Source: Deltaproteobacteria bacterium ADurb.Bin207
GTDB lineage: Bacteria > Myxococcota_A > Polyangia > Polyangiales > Polyangiaceae
Assembly: GCA_002070115.1 (NCBI GenBank)
Contig: MWCO01000016.1
Coordinates: 1 to 64,000 of the forward strand
Reading direction: 5' to 3'
Length of the DNA: 64,000 nt
The translations under genes were made by a program, and so were the position numbers. The notes beneath the pieces were generated by a model. That model was not told the DNA's origin. It worked only from the letters and a program-made list of their open reading frames with translations, and ran no database searches. Shown piece by piece: positions 62,308-64,000 of this stretch. The stretch's first letter is position 1; each line of letters begins with the position of its first letter.

Positions 62308-63303
62308 TCATCGACGCAACGAACTGGCCCACCATTCCATCAAGGAACTTGCTCCCTGAACGTTGATCGCCGCGATGAATTGAACATCCTGATCGACGAC
62401 GCGAACTTTCAAATCTTGAATGGGCGGTTGAATGCCGAGAAGCGACAACAGTCGGGCATACGACGAAAGTTGCGCGATTTGTTCCAGGGAGGTGCTTGCC
62501 GTTTGGGCGGCGCTGGCATCCGGATAGGTGAAAGTACCAGCGAGATTCAGCCCGGGAGGCTCGAAATTACCGAGAATGCGAACGACCGTCAGTCCATGGA
62601 GAAAGGGCGTTTGTTGTGCGGCGCTGTGGACAATGGGATCCGTGCTCAAATCCGCTACGGCCACCACCGAAGCTTTGGGGTCGTCGATGAGCGATGCCAT
62701 CCAATCAGGAACATCGCGACGAACGCGTTTGTCCCGTATCCGGTCTAGCGTTCGACGGATACCAGTTTCGTTGCCCAGGATGAGGGTTTGTTTGGTGACG
62801 ACCACGAATCCGACATCGCCAGCCACAAATAAATCGTTGTTGGCGTATTCGAGCCGTGTGAGGGGAACGCCAAGAGCCGTCGGACGTCCGCTCGAAGCAG
62901 CCATGCGTATCGCGTCGGGATCGAAACTACCTTGCACGACCACGGCAACATCTGCGCCTTGCAGCGAATACAGGCCCACGATGACACGACGAACATCGCG
63001 TCCCGGATCGAAATTCGACTCCGGACCCAATGGCATCATGGATTGAATCAGTTTGGTGGTGGGGCGACCAAGCTCGGATTGCAGCGCGGTTCGCGCATCG
63101 ATGTGAACCAAGCCCGCAACACCCGATGGTAGCAGCGCCAGCGGATCGCGATCGATCTCCTCCGACGACAATCGCGTTCCATCGCCGGCAAGGACAATGC
63201 TATCCCCCTTTTTCGTGCATGCCGTCAGCGTGAAAACCAAGATGGCGAGAGTAAGGAAAATCCAGTGCCTTACAACCGTTTTCAATTCCAATTGTCGAGT
63301 CAT
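62308..63303 (-). CDS. Lipoprotein, paralog of the one at 60696
   Basis: The 331-residue protein has a signal peptide with lipobox (LTAC). The mature part has alternating beta strands and helices: LLPSGVAGLVHIDARTAL, VRRVIVGLYSLQGADVAVVVQG, DVGFVVVTKQTLILGN, and VVDQDVQFIAAINVQG at the end. No named family recognised. It follows pheA by 28 bp and precedes cmk by 10 bp; the second lipoprotein follows cmk. Confidence 0.78.
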   Translation of the reverse strand: MTRQLELKTVVRHWIFLTLAILVFTLTACTKKGDSIVLAGDGTRLSSEEIDRDPLALLPSGVAGLVHIDARTALQSELGRPTTKLIQSMMPLGPESNFDPGRDVRRVIVGLYSLQGADVAVVVQGSFDPDAIRMAASSGRPTALGVPLTRLEYANNDLFVAGDVGFVVVTKQTLILGNETGIRRTLDRIRDKRVRRDVPDWMASLIDDPKASVVAVADLSTDPIVHSAAQQTPFLHGLTVVRILGNFEPPGLNLAGTFTYPDASAAQTASTSLEQIAQLSSYARLLSLLGIQPPIQDLKVRVVDQDVQFIAAINVQGASSLMEWWASSLRR

Positions 63304-63331
63304 GATAGGGCCCCCATCGAAGGGTTATGCT

Positions 63332-64000
63332 TCAGCAATGGGTGGAAAAAGAACCAATAATCTTCATTAATTTCGTATATTTACGGATTTCGTCCAGAGC
63401 GATGACCAACCCTCGATCCGAGGCATGACCATGCACGTCGAGATAAAAAACGTAGTCCCATTTCTCTCCGGGAACAGGTCGCGACATGATGCTTTTCACA
63501 TTGATGCCGCGTGTTGCGAAGTCATTGAGGACAGCCGCCAAGGCTCCTGGTTGATCATTGAGCGTAAAGACAATGGACGTGGTGTCTTTTCCGGTGCGTG
63601 AGGATAGCCGTGTTCCTACCACGGCGTACCGCATTCGAAGGTCATGCTGCTCTCCAATATTGGCGATGGCGATCGTCAATCCATGAATATCGCCCATCTG
63701 TTCGTGAGCAATCGTCGCTCCCCCATGATCTTCCACCGCGAACCGGCAGCCAATGGCCGGAGAACGGACATCGATGATCGTGGCGCGCGGAATTCGCTTG
63801 TGAAGGAACGATTCGCAATGAACGCGATCATGGGCCGTCGCGTATATTTTTTCGATGTCTTCGGGATTGCCGGTGTGATTGAGCAAGGCAACTCCGGCCG
63901 CGAGTTCGCAGATGGCCGACACCACCAGATCCGTTTGCATGAGGGCCAAAATGCTGCTCACCACCGTTCCTTCATGGGAGGACTCGAAAGGAACCAAAGC
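63332..64000 (-). CDS. pheA: Prephenate dehydratase, partial at the right edge
   Basis: The reading frame runs off the window, so the N-terminus is missing (222 residues visible). The visible part holds the end of the dehydratase domain (LVPFESSHEGTVVSS, SPAIGCRFAVEDHGGATIAHE-like region, then DTTSIVFTLNDQPGALAAVL) and the ACT regulatory domain (RGINVKSIMSRPVPGEKWDYVFYLD in pieces). The enzyme converts prephenate to phenylpyruvate in phenylalanine synthesis, with Phe feedback through ACT. A chorismate mutase domain, if any, lies beyond the window. Confidence 0.9.
   Translation of the reverse strand, partial: ALVPFESSHEGTVVSSILALMQTDLVVSAICELAAGVALLNHTGNPEDIEKIYATAHDRVHCESFLHKRIPRATIIDVRSPAIGCRFAVEDHGGATIAHEQMGDIHGLTIAIANIGEQHDLRMRYAVVGTRLSSRTGKDTTSIVFTLNDQPGALAAVLNDFATRGINVKSIMSRPVPGEKWDYVFYLDVHGHASDRGLVIALDEIRKYTKLMKIIGSFSTHC

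Overview
The window looks like chromosomal DNA of a Gram-negative, moderately high-GC bacterium, most probably a Myxococcota (deltaproteobacterial-type) organism. The reasons are two eukaryotic-like Ser/Thr kinases, PEGA-domain proteins, many poorly conserved lipoproteins, TPR proteins, a glycine-rich RRM protein, CIRCE-controlled groESL and outer-membrane/RND genes. This placement is inference from gene style; no rRNA is present. I see no phage, insertion sequence or CRISPR array. Most genes sit in short, tightly packed operons with ATGA/GTGA/TTGA overlaps.

Layout. 1-8.5 kb: a two-component system (response regulator apparently cut short at the left edge, plus histidine kinase) divergent from a CzcCBA-type heavy-metal RND efflux operon, then a predicted outer-membrane protein. 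8.6-11.1 kb: a YfgM-like TPR membrane protein and a BamB-like beta-propeller, the same order as E. coli yfgM-bamB. 11.1-12.3 kb: no convincing gene. 12.3-15.3 kb: a CRP/FNR-type regulator and groES-groEL behind a CIRCE operator. 15.4-15.7 kb: a tRNA-Gln/tRNA-Glu unit with promoter and terminator, followed at once by trmO. 16.5-23.7 kb: a GT-C membrane glycosyltransferase, a large PQQ-propeller protein, a coupled Fe-S protein/enoyl-reductase-like SDR pair, a NYN nuclease and an ECF sigma factor with palindromic sites in front. 23.7-28 kb: membrane protein and lipoproteins of unknown role, one with a papain-like Cys/His signature, and a hotdog thioesterase. 28.4-32 kb: RRM protein, TPR protein, a small ORF at an inverted repeat, a PEGA lipoprotein.

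32-38.3 kb: a giant Ser/Thr kinase followed by a NarX-type histidine kinase and a NarL-type regulator. 38.5-46 kb: an amino-acid/redox block: ACT-domain protein, diaminopropionate ammonia-lyase and a small protein on the plus strand, convergent with unknown gene-pntAA-pntAB-pntB-alanine aminotransferase on the minus strand. 46.4-50.8 kb: a Ser/Thr kinase with PEGA domain, a glycosyltransferase and galE. 50.8-54.3 kb: ruvX-mltG-membrane protein, divergent from hisS. 54.3-60.7 kb: a secreted aromatic repeat protein coupled to hisS, a DEAD-box helicase, a TPR protein and ccmC-ccmD. 60.7-64 kb: minus-strand pheA (cut by the right edge)-lipoprotein-cmk-lipoprotein, in which the two lipoproteins resemble each other.

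No single locus is an obvious new defence or biosynthesis system. The best candidates for undescribed biology are the coupled Fe-S/SDR pair, the kinase-HK-RR operon, the unknown gene heading the pnt operon, the repeat protein coupled to hisS, the paired lipoproteins around cmk, and the palindromic sites before the ECF sigma gene and the 31.2-kb small ORF.
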